Shown here in pieces: positions 10,316-23,500 of a DNA stretch of 64,000 nt (position 1 is its first letter; each line of letters begins with the position of its first letter). This DNA comes from Atriophallophorus winterbourni. Lineage: Eukaryota; Platyhelminthes; Trematoda; Plagiorchiida; Microphallidae. The stretch lies in the NCBI GenBank assembly GCA_013407085.1, contig JACCGJ010005106.1, positions 62,001-126,000 on the forward strand, written 5' to 3'. The notes beneath the pieces are model-generated. The model was not told where the DNA came from, did not search any database, and saw nothing but the letters and a program-made list of their open reading frames with translations. Made by a program: the position numbers and the translations under genes.

Positions 10316-11935
10316 AATCCAGCATAAGATTCTCCTAATTCAAATTCCGTAAGCATTCAAAAATCTTGCAGAGTTCCGGTTCTCAGCGGTGTGAACCAAT
10401 AGATAAACTTAATAATTTATTACTACGGTACAATTCCAGCATAAATTGCCTACATACTAATGAGCAGGGTCCAAGAAACTAATTGACTGAGCTACAAACT
10501 TTATGCAATCAGTCTTCTGCCGGCACTACCAATGTAACGGAAACGCGTTCAAACCTGGTGGATCACGCGGGTATTCTCATGAGTCTATTCATTGCAAAAA
10601 ACTTCTAATACCCGGGACGCCATAGAATACAGAATCTGGTTAAGTTTGTTACTGAAGTCACATAGGATGATATCATTAGAGTAGTTTAACGCCCACCAAC
10701 TTCATTCGATGAAGGCAAACAAAGGATATTTAAAGCTATGCGAAGTACACCTACTATATTTTAGATTCCACATTTATCCGTTGAGTAAAAATATATATGA
10801 AATTCGGTAGCTTTATTCAAATGTAATGTAGGAGGCAAACTCAAGACGTATTGTAATAAAAAGTCATGACTGTAAAGAATTGGACTTGAATCCTTTTCGA
10901 TGAATGAGTACACGGGGTTTAAAAGAGAAACTGATCCGGATAAGTGACTATATTAATTATTCCGTTGTCCGACTGAATCTGGTATTGAAATTTCTTGATC
11001 GAATAATATAACACCCTGAGGCTTGTTTCAATTTTGATGTAAAAAATAAAAGTGAATATACAGAAATTACAAAACAAACGTATCTTCAGTAATCGGGTTT
11101 TAATCAATGATGAAATCTGGACACAGATACCGATGTGTGCCTCATGCATTCTAGACTAAGGTGAACTTTGAAACAAAACAAATATTTGTAGAAATATGCT
11201 TCATGCTTTGGCACACTCTTGCTTCAAACCGGTGCAACCCTCAACGTGAAATATGAAATCAATGGCCGGAAGTTGGAGTGTTGACCGAAAAATCACGCGG
11301 CCCTTTCGTGCAACACGTTGCCGTACGTTAGCGATTCATAAGAAAAAAATCAGTTTTATTGAGGAACAATGAAATTTTTTGATGTTTAAGCAAACAGTTT
11401 GATAAGATTGATTTTAATGTTTTCAACGCCGGACGTTGCCCACGTATGGCATCGGTTTTGTACTCTCATATGTTGAGCGACCGATTTCATGATAGAAATC
11501 GTAATCCTAGTAGCTAACGTTCAAGTCACCCATCAAGGAAAAGCTTCGGACAATCTTAGTCTTAAATAACACGTTTATATAGACAATTTGATTTGGGCGC
11601 TTACAAAACCCGAAACAGAAGATTTACATGTTGCGCAAAAATGCAATATCAGAGCTTTACCATTGTCGGTGCCAAGTACTATGCACAAGAAAATGTTGAA
11701 AGCGGAGGATCATTTCACTCGACTACCAGTACGAGAATGATTGAATATCCAACCGGACACATCCTTAGCGTATTTCTCGCATCAATTGGATTTGGTAGCC
11801 TATGAATTCCGTATGGCAACTCGTTTATCCAGGATAAGCGGTAGAAATGACTTAATGCCATTCGCATTGAGCTTTCATCGATTTTTCGCTGGGCTTCAAC
11901 ATTTGAATGTGCGAAGCCCTCGTTCAAACAAGCGC
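10316..11935. other. No recognisable gene
   Basis: AT-rich sequence with short unremarkable frames. I see no RT, endonuclease, transposase or exon-like motif here. The rightmost part may belong to the decayed endonuclease of the RTE-3 copy that follows, but I cannot support it. Confidence 0.4.
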
Positions 11936-11939
11936 GAGT

Positions 11940-13735
11940 ATCAGTGAAGGATGTCACTGACAGGAGTATCATATCAAAGCGTAGATTGCGACACTGGCCA
12001 CTCACTGGTTTGTGCAGAACTGAAGTTTCCCCAGACTGGATTACATCACGCCAAATTTTCTACGAAGCCAAGGATAGACCACTCGCATTTGCGAACCTAA
12101 TCTAGGTTTGCGATTTGCAAAAATCTTCACAACCGTGTTCACCGGAATCGGCTTCAGGAAACTGGGAATGGCTACAAAAAGCGCATATACCGAGTCGCAC
12201 TTTCCACTTACGGGCCGAGAAAAACTCGAACTAGCGACTGGTTCGAAGCAAATGCTTCTAAGATGACTGCTGTTTGGGACGAGAGCGGTAAGAATACATA
12301 ATGTTCAAAAGTATTCCAACAGACGAAAACGTACGACTTCTAATAGCAGCTAGAAATAAGGTCCAACGGACTGCGAGACGATGTGCAAATGACAATTTGA
12401 CTGAAATTAACCTCAGTATACAACAAACATTTTCAGGATATGTATGATGGGATCAAGAGAGTCATTAGTCCTAGCAAACTTAAAACGGCTCACTTTCAGT
12501 CTGTATCTGGTAACCCGATTGTCAACAAAACTCATCATATGGAAAGATGAGTAGAGCAATTCTTCTCTCTAATCTAGGGACAATACGGTATTACCGCATT
12601 CACTTGAAAATGTTGAGCGTTTGCAACCATTGAACATCTAGATACTCTCTTGATGAGTTAATAGGGCGATCGACCGCTAAACGAATGAGAAGGCCCCTGG
12701 TGACGACGCAATTCAACCTTAGCTCATCAAATTCCGACAATGCAACCATTATTGCTCACTCCCGAGAATACCTCCAGTCGTTAATGGAGTGTTTTTAGTC
12801 GGTTCACAATCAGCATGAGCAAGAAGAAAGTCCTTGATCAACGGATTAAATTGCCTCCAATCATCACTGTTGGTAACTGTCAGTTTGAACCAGTACATCA
12901 TTTCACATATCTTGATTCAATCACTGTGGATAATCTCTCGCTAAACACGAAGATTGATAACCGGATTGGCAGAGCAACTGCAATTTTGTCCCGATTGAAC
13001 TCTCATGTCTGGAGAAAACGCAAGTTGACTGAAAAGACAAAGATGATGGTATGAAGCGAGTGCGTACGATGGCAGTGAAACCTGGACCAACCACGCAAGA
13101 CGCGAACGGAAGCTGAATTCTTTCCATCTACGAAGCATCCGCCGTATCTTGAACATATCGTGGATGGAAAAATTGACTAACGCTGAAGTGCTTTCAAAAG
13201 CTGGTCTACAGAGCGTATTAAACCCACTAAGACAGCGCCGCCTGTGGTGGCTTGGCCACGTCTACAGAATGCAAAATGGTCGTGTTTCGAAAGATCTACT
13301 CTATGGTGAGTTGCAATCAGGAACTCGACCATTGGGCAGACAGCACTTGCGGTACAAAAACGTTTGCAAAAGAGATATGAAAGCTCTTGGCATTGACCCC
13401 GCGAGTTGGGAAGAACTTGCTCTTGACCGCTCACATTGGAGGCATTGTGTAAAGCGTCATCTGCAAGCTGGAGAGGAGTAGATACAGCTCTTTGCTGCTG
13501 AACTAAAATTGCGCCACCAGCGTGCATCTGACGCCAATCGACCGAGCACTGTCTATCGCTACGAGCGCTGAGCTGAGAGATTGTTCTCTCTCAAAACGGA
13601 CTGTTTAGTCATTCGAAAAGCTGTGTAGCATGAAAAAATCATGCGATTGTGATGTACATCCATGGAGAAGGAGGCCAACAACAACGTCCGTCGATAATTG
13701 GATACTAAAACATCACTTTTTCACTTTCGAGATAG
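11940..13735 (+). pseudogene. RTE-3 retrotransposon, decayed, with C-terminal zinc-finger remnant
   Basis: Pieces occur in element order on the plus strand: endonuclease end (VDCDTGHSLVCAELKF, ~11980), linker (MYDGIKRVISPSKLKTA, ~12440), an RT fingers remnant (NEKAPGDDAIQP spread over frames, ~12700), then after a deletion of the palm the C-terminal domain: FTYLDSITVDNLSLNTKI (12900), YDGSETW (13070), RLWWLGHVYRM, SRPLGR-like and KRDMKALGIDPASWEELA (to 13480). The tail at 13540-13620 is a broken copy of a C-x2-C zinc finger ending SRIGLFSHSKSC in related elements. Frameshifts, stops and loss of YADD make it inactive. Confidence 0.75.
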
Positions 13736-14395
13736 ATGCAGTAAGCATCAAGATGGCGATCGTTGAACTAGTGATGACATGTCGGGTATGCGGTTAAGCA
13801 GGAAGTGTGAGCAATGCTACTACTGTAACACCAGCTCTGTGATTTCTAACATGATTAGCAGAAAGATACGTTTCTTAGAACGACCGCTTAAATAGTGTGA
13901 TAGTGATTTCCTTGAATCGAATAGCATTTGATGTTTGAACAGAGGAAACTAACATTGCATCGGTATCAAGATATATAATCCGACTTACGGAGGATCTGCA
14001 CAGTGGTATCTGTAACTACCTATAACTTTGCAGCAGTGAAATCTTACATTCGCGTGCTAAATCATTTCAGCGTTTCACCATAACTCACATTGTTATATAA
14101 GTTACTTAGAAAGGCAGGTGTAATTCGAAATTGAATCGGAAGTTCTAGTTGTCAAAATGATGTCAACCATACAAAGAATGGTTGGCAATTAGATTCAGTG
14201 AAATCATGTCAAAAGCAAACCGATTATCTAAGCACGCCACGATAACCATCTCCTTCAACCGATTTACCTCAGTTTAACATTGAAAATCTAGAATATATGG
14301 CCAGAATTCACTACTCATATTTGTAAGTAGATAAAATGAAATATAAATAGGCGCGATTATTCGCGCAACAAACGATTTTAACCTACTTAGACTTT
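13736..14395. other. No recognisable feature
   Basis: Short frames only. It lies between the RTE-3 end and a CR1-C fragment. Confidence 0.4.
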
Positions 14396-14399
14396 ATAC

Positions 14400-14885
14400 C
14401 AATGATGATCACTCCCCAAAAACGCTCGAATACCGATTAAAAGAGGTGTTCCATTCAATCCCCTCCTATAACCTTGCACTTTGATGTGTGGACCTGATGG
14501 CCCCTTTGTCTTGGATTTGACGTTAACATCGGAAGAAAAATCTGTCGAAACGAGCGCATTCCAGGCTCCGTTGGGTAACAGTGACAATTCAGTACATTTG
14601 TTGCACTATGTATGCAGGAATAAGTGAAAGAGTCATGCAGATTCAGCATTGGCAGACTGGTAACATCATTCATGATTCACAATGGAACGAACTCGTAAAA
14701 ATTTTCTGTAACTGAAGATTGATAATGAACATCGTTTGCATGTCCGCAGCAGAACTAAGAAGTGGATAATGTTGAAACGATCAGCATGGATACTGCATAA
14801 ATCCAACATTACTCCTACTACTTGGTTACATTTTTGCATGATCCGCAACGAAGTGACCGCTTTTTTAAGTAGATAAGAAAGCGCA
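14400..14885 (+). pseudogene. CR1-C fragment: endonuclease C-terminus and linker
   Basis: The plus strand reads SPPKTLEYRLKEVF, then LDLTLTSEEKSVET, APLGNSDNSV (in place of the usual SDH), and further on RTKKWIMLKRSAW and WLHFCMIRNEVTAFL. It aligns with the opposite strand of 16790-17390, the matching part of the neighbouring CR1-C. It is truncated at both ends and lies tail-to-tail with that copy, so it is a separate insertion and not the inverted end of the same one. Confidence 0.65.
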
Positions 14886-14950
14886 CCAGGATTCAAGGAT
14901 TTATGATTAAAAAATTAATACTTTACAACACCACAGGATGACGGTTTGAA

Positions 14951-17400
14951 TCAAAATGTGAAAAATATAATAATACACAAGGAATAGAGAATATCAAATT
15001 CGAGGCTCAAGAATGATATACTTTCGCATATGTAAGTCCAATTTCGCTTTAAACACCGCCAGGCAAGGAGAGTACACCACATGTTGTGGTAGGGAATTCC
15101 AAAGAAATATAGACGTATGGCGAAAAAATGGCGCCGACAATCAATACGGGAACTTGGGACGTATAGGTATAAGGTATGTCCGCATGTCACTTTCCTATCA
15201 CACACATCAAGCAAGTGTTGTAGTGGATGTCCTTCGGTAGACACAATTCTAAAGGTCAGAATAATATCGCGTCGTATCCTTCTTTGGGCAAAGTCACGTA
15301 GATCCAGATGTCGCAATCTTTCGGTGTACGAAACATTGCGAAGACCCATCATTAACTTTGTTGCTCTGTGACAGATTTTATTAAAGAGAACAATATCTTT
15401 TCGCAGCCAAGGATCCCAGACCTCTACCGCATACTCAATCGTAGGGTGAAGCGAGACGTTCATTAACCATGGTAACATTACGACCGAGAATCTTCCAAAT
15501 ATTCTTCGAAATATACAAGACAATCTGTTGGCCTGTCGATATATATTCTTCCAGTGCACCGTGCTCTTCAGATTTCCACTAATCCATACTCCAAGATATT
15601 TTTTTAACAAGCTCCATTGCTGAAAATTCGTGTACACGAATAAAGTCATTCTCTTCTTCTTCAAGTTTTCAGTTACCAATCGATATGTCCAAGGAACATT
15701 CTTGCCAAGCTCCAGCATCTTACTTTTCCGTATGTTTAATGTCATATCATTCATGGCCGCCCAATTTGACACGTTGTCCAAATCCCTTTGAAGTTTGTCA
15801 CAATCATCTGCAGAACTGATTGGCGTCCAAATTTTCATATCATCCACGAACAGGACCATTGTGGATAATATGAGGGGTGAGGGTAAATCGTTTATGAATA
15901 TTAGAAATAGGAGCGGGACTAGCACGGATCCTTGTGGGGCTCCGCTGGTGGTTTTGAACATTTGGGATAGCATTCCGCTTACTTTAACTCGGACGTGGCG
16001 ATCTGACAGGTAGTCGCACAGCCATAAGAGGAGTGGTTCACATATTCCTAGACGTATCCGTTTTTGAACAAGCAAATGGTGATTGACTCTGTCAAGATCC
16101 TTATAAATGTCTAAGTAACAGACGTGAATGCACGAAGTTCTGTCCAACTACTTCATCCAGTCGTCTGAATCTATGAGAAGATTCGTTAGACAATAGCGAT
16201 GAGATCGAAATCCATGCTGCGCTGGCGAAAACAAATTACGCAATTCAAAGTGTGCAACCATTCTTTCCGAGACTATACGTTCCATGATCTTACCAATAAC
16301 AGGTAATAGTGTGACGGGACGATAATTTGCAGCGTCAGATCGGCAGCCTCCTTTAAAGATAGCTGTAATCACGCCGGACTTCCAATCTTTCGGTACCACA
16401 CCCTTAAGCATCGAATGGTTAAACAGGATGGAAAGCGGTTCATAAAGCTGACGATGGCAGAACCTCAGCACATCCGGTGTGATGTCATTCGCACCTGGAG
16501 ATTTTCTTACATTTAGTTTGAGTAATTGACTTGCGACAATCTCTGGATTTATCAAAATGTCGCCCAATGTCTTGATTCTTGAGTCGGTTGAATACTCACA
16601 ACGTACCACTAAAACATTTGGCACGAACACTTTAGAGTAATAAATTGCGAAAGCATTCGCGGTCTCCATGAGTTTTTCACCATTCTGGACGGCAAAAATA
16701 CCTGGTTTGACTTTGCTTTCGCATTCATGATTTTGTATAGCAACTTAGGGTTGAGTTCCATTTTTGACAGCAGCACTTCCTTATCCTCTCGAATAAGTGA
16801 AGTCACTTTGTTGCGTAACACACGGAAATGTTGCCAAGAAGTAGAAGTATTGTTGGCTTTATGCTGCATCCACGCTGCTCACTTGAGCGCTATCCACTTT
16901 TTTGTTCTTCTGCAGACAACAAAACGAAGCTAGTGTTCGGATCTTCTAGTAGCGATCTGTGAGTTCTCGTTTATCTTCAGTTTCACAAAATCTATAAGTT
17001 CGTTTCATTGCGAGTCAGGGCTTATGTGGTCCGTCTGCCAATGCTGAATCTGCAGGAGCGATTTACCCAGAGCTAATTTATCTGCCTGACGAGCCACCCC
17101 ATTCCGAGCAACAGACTGATGTGTACTGCAGACATAGTTGAACACAAGCACTGAATGGTCACTAAGACCCAGCGGAGCCTAGAATCCGATCGTTTCGACA
17201 GATTGTTCTTCCGATGTTAACACCAAATCCAAGACGGATGGACAGTCAGAATCTCTTCTTCGAGTGCATTCGTGAACACAGAAAAAAGGACGGAATCTAG
17301 TACCTCTCTAAATCGGTATTCTAGCGTTTGTGGGGAGTGAACCTCTCTGAGTTAAAGGGCAGGCAGGTTAAAATCACCCATAATAAGTATTATGAGGAGA
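14951..17400 (-). pseudogene. CR1-C ORF2 (endonuclease remnant plus reverse transcriptase), decayed
   Basis: Minus strand, from right to left: endonuclease remnant with IMGDFNLPAL (~17380) and LGLSDHSVL (~17160); linker RTKKWIALK and FRVLRNKVTSLIREDK (~16800); frameshift; RT fingers KSPGANDITPDVLRF, DWKSGVITAIFKGG, NYRPVTLLPVIGKIMER, AQHGFRSHRYCLTNLL; a stop at 16148-16150; motif A YLDIYKDLDRVNH (degenerate); motif B SGAPQGSVLVPLLF; catalytic LFVDDMKIW (both Asp kept). The C-terminus is frameshifted near 15090. At least one nonsense and several frameshift changes; the N-terminal half of the endonuclease is deleted. Confidence 0.8.
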
Positions 17401-17439
17401 ATTAAGGTGGTGGTTCAGTCGAACTACTGATGAGGGAGT

Positions 17440-18060
17440 AACTGCGGCCAGTCCCATCTGACTACAAAGTTTATACCACTCAACTAAGTCATGCTGGTAC
17501 ATATGGCACTAAGGTTTATAATTGGTTTATAATTTGAGTTGGTCTTTTGAGAACTGGTTTTACTGAAACCCTCCTCGTTTCCGTTCACTTGAGGAGTCAC
17601 TGATCTAGGCGAACACTTACCCGTCTTATTCACCATTGGTGCGGTTATCTGTTTGGCCTGTCCGAGTATGATAAATTTTCTATGGGCTCTTTGGCAGTAA
17701 CCTCTAAGTCGGGTAACGACGGTGCCTTTAAGATGTTTTTAATAGTTCATTCAGTTTTTGTATACTGGATTCCAGTCTATCTAGACGCGTCTCAATATCA
17801 TACACGGGGGTTTTCGCCTACGAGGTTGACGGTGTTGGTTTGGCCTTGCAAACCAGACAAACATAACAAACACCGGGACAATTCTCTCCATTAATAATGG
17901 ATACCAAATCCGAGGTCAGCGATTTGTCGCATTTTGCATGCACTTTCATCAAACAAGCATAACATGAGACTTACCGACTTTTGGCAAACCGTACACGTGC
18001 GCTTTGTATTCTTTTCGGGGTCATCAGGTCAGGGTTGTGAGCAGCGCTGTTCAGTGGTGT
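17440..18060 (-). pseudogene. CR1-C ORF1 remnant with PHD-type zinc finger
   Basis: Upstream of the ORF2 remnant on the same strand, a frame with stops reads SCYACLMKVHAKCDKS and ENCPGVCYVCLVC (about 17840-17990), the Cys/His spacing of a PHD-like finger. The same kind of finger opens ORF1 of CR1-A and CR1-B in this window. This supports the assignment although the rest of ORF1 is too decayed to follow. Confidence 0.6.
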
Positions 18061-18330
18061 AATTTCGGGGAATGTGAGCAACACATCACTTTGGTCATCC
18101 ATAGGCACCTTGAGTGCTTGACCGCGAATCACTGTGATTCTATGTTCGAACATTGTGGTTCGTTGTATGAACCATATGCAACAGTGGCATTCAAGTATAA
18201 CCTTGTTTACCATCTATCCACTGTTTCAAGGCTCACTGAACCTAATCTTACTGTCTCCATCTGATGACGGCAAATAGCCAGAAACCGTTAGTGGAGTGTA
18301 ATTTCGGGGAATGTGAGCAACACATCACTT
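18050..18330. repeat. P-repeat copy
   Basis: Shares with 31300-31710 and 25715-25860 the blocks GGCTCACTGAAYCTRATCTTAC, CTGACGGCAAA-like, CAGAAACCGKTAGTGG and GAATCACNNNGTGATT. The outer block GTGTAATTTCGGGGAATGTG occurs at both 18057 and 18296 in the same orientation, flanking the unit. Confidence 0.55.
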
Positions 18331-18775
18331 TAGTAATAGTAATTCTTGTAACAGGGATAATCTTATCACGCTTGAAATGGTGGTGGTGTTTGTTGTGACG
18401 GATACGAACAACATGTCATGGGAGATGGATGGGTTATCTATCTGTACAAGAACTCGCGTCGGAATAAGGCACAACTACAAGACACATATTCGGTTCCTTT
18501 GGCACAGTGAAAACAAAACCCGGAAGACACGAACGCCATGTCGGCTCATTGAAAGTTTGAAATAGGAAAGGAGAATATCACAGTGTGAGTGGTGTTAATC
18601 GGAACGATGACATCATGAGCTTCCGATAAATGACTGTACATACCATACATACTTGGTAGTAATTCGCTTGAGTGGAGTATATCGCAGAAAGATCTCGGTA
18701 TCTGGGTATGCAGAAATTTGAACAACAGCCTGCAGTGCGAGGTCGTCTATAAGCGTACTCATCTTACTCAGACGG

Positions 18776-18988
18776 CACGGATGTGCAATCGTGCAGTATT
18801 TTCGTGCTGTACGACTAACATCGTGCTAAATTGATTGGTTAACGGTAGTGAGCTGCATGCTGAAATTCTATTTCCCCCTCGTATCTGTCTAGACCTGGGC
18901 AACCTGACAGTATCTTGGCCCACGTGCCGTCTCTGACTGTGCGGCACTTTACCTGGATCAAGCTCGTGCTTTCACACAATACCATACA
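18776..18988 (+). repeat. S-repeat (SINE-like), near full length
   Basis: Begins ACGGATGTGCAATCGTGCAG, passes TAGTGAGCTGCATGCTGAA and GTCTAGRCCTGGGCAACCTG, and ends GTGCTTTCACACAATACCATAC. There is no terminal inverted repeat. The (ATACC)n tail suggests target-primed retroposition. Confidence 0.7.
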
Positions 18989-19138
18989 AGAACATCAGTC
19001 AGAATTATGTCTTACATGTGCGAAGAAGCTGAATGACGGCAATAAACTAACCGTAAATCTCAACTTAGTTAAAATCTGAGTGGTTAAATAAAATTCAATT
19101 ACTAAATAGTCCCTGGTACCGAAGTGTTTGTCCACATA

Positions 19139-19450
19139 CACACTCACTCACTCACTCAGCCCTCTCAGTGCCTGGTGGCACATGAGGCGAAGACAACTTC
19201 ACGCCAGTGGTTCCGGTCTGTCGCTGCTTCCGTTGCCGTCTGCACCGTGAATCCTTGTGCATGTAGTTCGCGTTCCAACGTTCTGCGCCAAGTTTTCTTG
19301 GGCCGTCCTCTTTTCGTTTACCTTGCGGACGCCAGTGAATGGCTACCTTCGTATGCGAACTCGGATCCATCCTGCATACATGACTGAGCCACGGATCTGT
19401 TGTCTTCGTTTCCGTAGCAATGTAGGTTTTACGGGATAGGGTCGCTAGCC
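19139..19450 (-). pseudogene. RTE-2-like 3' end, frameshifted, with (GAGT)n tail
   Basis: The minus strand carries the RTE-2 C-terminal pattern: LSHVCRMDPSSHTKVAIHWRP, QGKRK, then in a shifted frame GRPRKTWRR-like and TDRNHWRE-like segments, ending PPGTERAE. It aligns in plan with the end of the 8523-10298 protein. A GAGTGAGTGAGTGAGTG tail follows at 19139-19158. Heavily 5'-truncated. Confidence 0.7.
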
Positions 19451-20151
19451 CTAAGCCCAACCCTCCTCCTTTCTCGGGCTTGGGACCGTTCACATACACA
19501 AGAGCACCCTTACAACTATAAGCCAATGCATGTTCCGAGTAAAATTGGTTTCAGACTCTACTGGCTGCAATCCTGATTCTGTTATCGTGGCATTGAAACA
19601 AAGGGGAAAAAATTAATTGGGCCACAAAATCGGTGATAATATGTGGTCGTTGCCACAAGCCTATATGTGGCACCCAATTGGTGCCAAGATGCACAAGGGT
19701 ACAGAAAAATTTGTGAGCTAGTAGAGAACCTTCAGTAAGACAAGATTATCTATAACATGTATCCATTGCACTGCACCAACGACAGGGTATTTTTAATTGG
19801 GACAAAGAAAGGACGCAGAATAAAATCCTCTTTATATGAGGTGCTGAACGGTTGCCCCAATCGAATTTACGCAGCAAACGAATGCGAGTAAATGTAGCTC
19901 CAAAATGTACCCTCTAGCGTAGACCGCATCAACCGGCAAACAAATAATCCATCAGTTGTACGAGAAAGCAATCATGTAAACTTAAGATCGAAAACGCAGA
20001 ACAGGAACAGCAATTTGCCGGTTGTATTTCCATCAAGACAGATTGTAGATGTGTAAATCAAAAGAATAAAAAATCTTCAGTGCGATCACGACAAACATAA
20101 AAAAATAACAAAAAGTGGAGTGTCAAACAAAGTTCAGCGTTCCATGAACAA

Positions 20152-20574
20152 TTACACAGTTTCGTCGCTTGTAACGAGCTGTGCTCTCAATGCTCCAGCG
20201 GATATGTTATCCCCGGCCCCGACTGTCTGACGCACAGCGGAACAGACCAGCACTGGTGAGATGCAGATTTCTATCAACGTGTTGAATTGACGTGCGAGAT
20301 GAGGTGATTCGATGCGGTGAAAATCTTCCCAGCCGCTTAGATCTGGTTCACGTTCGGTCCAACAGGTAACTGGATCGGAAAAATTAAACCGGATACGAGG
20401 AATGTTTCGTTCCATGTTTTGCACAATGTGCTGATTCGAGACAGAGCTTTCCACCGCGGATTTCCACCGCAAGGGATCAGCAGTCACGGCAAACGAGTCA
20501 TCCATCAACAGCCGCGTTTTCATGGGATCAATCGTAGAAGCAGCACATGTGTGGCGGTGTGCGATTAGGCTGGC
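20152..20574 (-). CDS. ADPGK: ADPGK exon 8 (catalytic GAGD and stop)
   Basis: Acceptor ATTAACAG. Encodes RHTCAASTIDP, then ISPVLVCSAVRQTVGAGDNISAG with the general-base Asp of GAGD, ending TSDETV and TAA at 20152-20154. I see no AATAAA just downstream on this strand, so the 3'UTR end is unplaced. Confidence 0.85.
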   Translation of the reverse strand, partial: ASLIAHRHTCAASTIDPMKTRLLMDDSFAVTADPLRWKSAVESSVSNQHIVQNMERNIPRIRFNFSDPVTCWTEREPDLSGWEDFHRIESPHLARQFNTLIEICISPVLVCSAVRQTVGAGDNISAGALRAQLVTSDETV

Positions 20575-23500
20575 CTGTTAATAACAATCAGCGTTGAATA
20601 TAGTAAATGACAACGTCATTCGAAAAATTTTCTCCGTTTATTAATCAGGATACATATTTTTTACTTTTGTGTGCCTGGATCTATGAGTAGATTATGGATA
20701 CAAATTTTGTTTGTAGTGTTGCCGTTATTGTTACGTGGCCAAATTCCAATCAGTGTATACGTCACAACGAAATCTTTGATTGAAAATGGCCACTTTGAGA
20801 AACGAAACTACGAGTGACTCATCAGCGAGAGTGCAATAGTAAACTGGTCACAAATGGACGGGGTTCGGCTTAATCAATAAGAGGAAACAAACAAACGTAT
20901 CGGTCTGATTAGCAAAGGTAAATTAGTAAATTAGTCGCCATGTTGAATAGCCACCAGATTCTCATTTCAAGCGTCCTTAAAACGACGAAGAAAAAACGAA
21001 TTTATTCGTGTATACGAATTTTCAGCAATTAGATAAATTTCTCCATAAAGTTAAGAAAAAGTGAAATGTATGATATCACACAAGCCTGATCCAGGCAAAG
21101 TGCCGCACAATACATATTGTAAGTGGGCCAAAATAGTGTCATGCGAATGTTACGCGACAATTGCAGCTAATGAACGGGCAATAGCCATTGATCAAGTATA
21201 CAACACCTGGGGTGCTCATCTTACAAGTTTAACGCAAGAGATAGGTTGCAATCAGTTGAAACGACTGGCTGAAAGCTTGTACCGTTGTTTCAAAGATCGC
21301 GGTTCCAGACCAAAGAATCGCAAGTTGTGCTATCACTAATTATGATGGATCGCGCAAAAGGCATGAAAGTCGAAAACCGCCCATTGTCGCAAGTTCCTAT
21401 ATATACAGTGGAATCCACCTACAACGAATTCTTGGGTTGAACGAACACACCATGATTTCCCAAATAAATTCCTTCTTTGTAAGCCTATTTAAAACATTCG
21501 TACAACGAGTTTGATCGTTACGAATCTCGCTTATTACGAACACTCTACACGTTCCCAACAGCTATGTTTGTTCAATAAAGTTCATACATACAACGAACTC
21601 GCTTTGTCGTGCCTTCAACCCACAACGCTCCGTCAAGAGTGGCGTGCAGTGCGCTAAGAATAGAACTGACACACACAGCTTGGCGAGACACAGGAAGCCT
21701 AGCCTACAGTGTACTAACTGACTCGCACGTACGCTCAAGAAAATCACGTGAATTCGCTGTGACTGGTAGCTCCGTCTGTGAAAGATGTCAGGAGTGCTCT
21801 TGATCTCTGCAGGAGATTTTTAAGATAGAAGGAAGAGACGTCGAAAGAGAACTTGAATTTGTGGAGAGAGATCGAGGCGGTGGCGAAGTCAAAACTTAAA
21901 CAAAAGAGCATTGCCAGCTACTTCATGAAAGCGTAAGATTGGACTGGCAGTGTGTGTGCAAGATGTTTTTCTACTTCGTTTTAGAATAAATTTACTATTA
22001 ATAACATGAACTTGGATTTAATGTTGTGATCTGTGTGCTGTGGCATCATGTAATCATCAAATGGATTACACGCATGCAGAAACACACAAAGGTAAGACAC
22101 TCTTCACTTGTTTACACGTGTACAGAAAAACGGCGGCAAAATCACATGTCTGACAATGCGTTTTACTTACAACGAATTCCGCTTTTAACGAACATTTTAC
22201 TCTCCCCCCAGAGATTCGTTGTACCCGGGTTCCACTGTATTTCTATTTCGTTTCTCATATCTGTCTAGGCCTGGGCATGCTGAAAGTATGTTCGCCCACA
22301 TGCAGTCTCTGACTGTGCGACAACTTGCGTTCATCGGGCTTGTGTGCCAACTTTCATTTCGGTACATCACAATTGTGAATGACGAACTCGTATACATCTG
22401 TCCCTTTACACCAAGACTTAAATCTCTTCCATACGAAAGGTGATTTGGCATCGTGTTTGCTACTCTGGATTCTGAAGCTTGGACATGATTATAAAACTTC
22501 TAAAAAGATCGTTCTCCTGTATTCTATTTGCCTCATATGAGTCGAAATGAAAGTATAAACAATAGAGTGTGACAGATCCCATGACCAGTCATAAAACAAC
22601 ACTGTACGACAACCAACTGTACGACAATCAAAGGATGCAAATCGTGGTGAACAGGAATTACCGTCATCAATCGATTGGAATATGCTTGGGACCGACCGTG
22701 TATTCATAATGCAAAAAAAATTTGAGTGTAATCGGTCATTCCCACGAGGCGTGACACACCGTAGTCGTACTATAGGTAGATAAGCGGTAAGGCCAAATCA
22801 GTGGTGGTGGGTTGACGACTACTTAGTCATGCTCCCTGTCCTGACTATCACACTTGGTCTGAAGAAGCTTCTGTGTCAGAAGTGAAAGGTTTCCAAAAAA
22901 CTGCTCTAACCGATTGCACTCAAATTTATGTGCATTAGGAATTACCATCATTCATTAAAGCGATATCATCGATAAATAAGTGCAACATATCACATCTGGA
23001 GAAAGTGCACAGCTCTCCACGAAATACGTGGATGAAAGACTACAAAACGTAAAGCTGCTTCTTTTAGTACGATCAGGCAAATCGGATTAAAAATCCCGTT
23101 AGAAATGGGTAATGATACCATTTACGCGAATTTATTTACTCGAAGCTGACAATTTAAGCACGTTTGTAATTTGAAGAATAGACACGACGTACCTTGGCTA
23201 CCGCAGCTCGAGTGAAAGGCCATGCGAGACCAAGATCAGAACGGCGTACAGGCAATCCACCGGAACGTAACGCGGCCTGCAGTTCCGCACGTGCCACCAA
23301 ACCTCCTTTGGCATGTCGGCGAACCATGATAATCTGGTAGGCGAGTGTGTGCAAGTGAATTCTCGAAATTCGCCGCCACCCGTGACTTGAAGCGGAACCG
23401 ACGCGTGGAAGGTTGGGGTCAGTCATGAGCGCCCACAACGAACGCATGCCATCTAACATATGAGCTACTCGAGGATATGCGGGACTAATCGAGGTAATTG

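Noticed and set aside
13177..13527. 116-codon minus-strand frame that recurs in part at 42687-42900
   Set aside because: The recurrence is explained by both being the antisense of the RTE-3 C-terminal domain.
14400..17400. Interpreting the two CR1-C pieces as one twin-primed copy
   Set aside because: The plus fragment lies beyond the 3' end of the minus copy and both contain the same endonuclease/linker region, so they are separate insertions.
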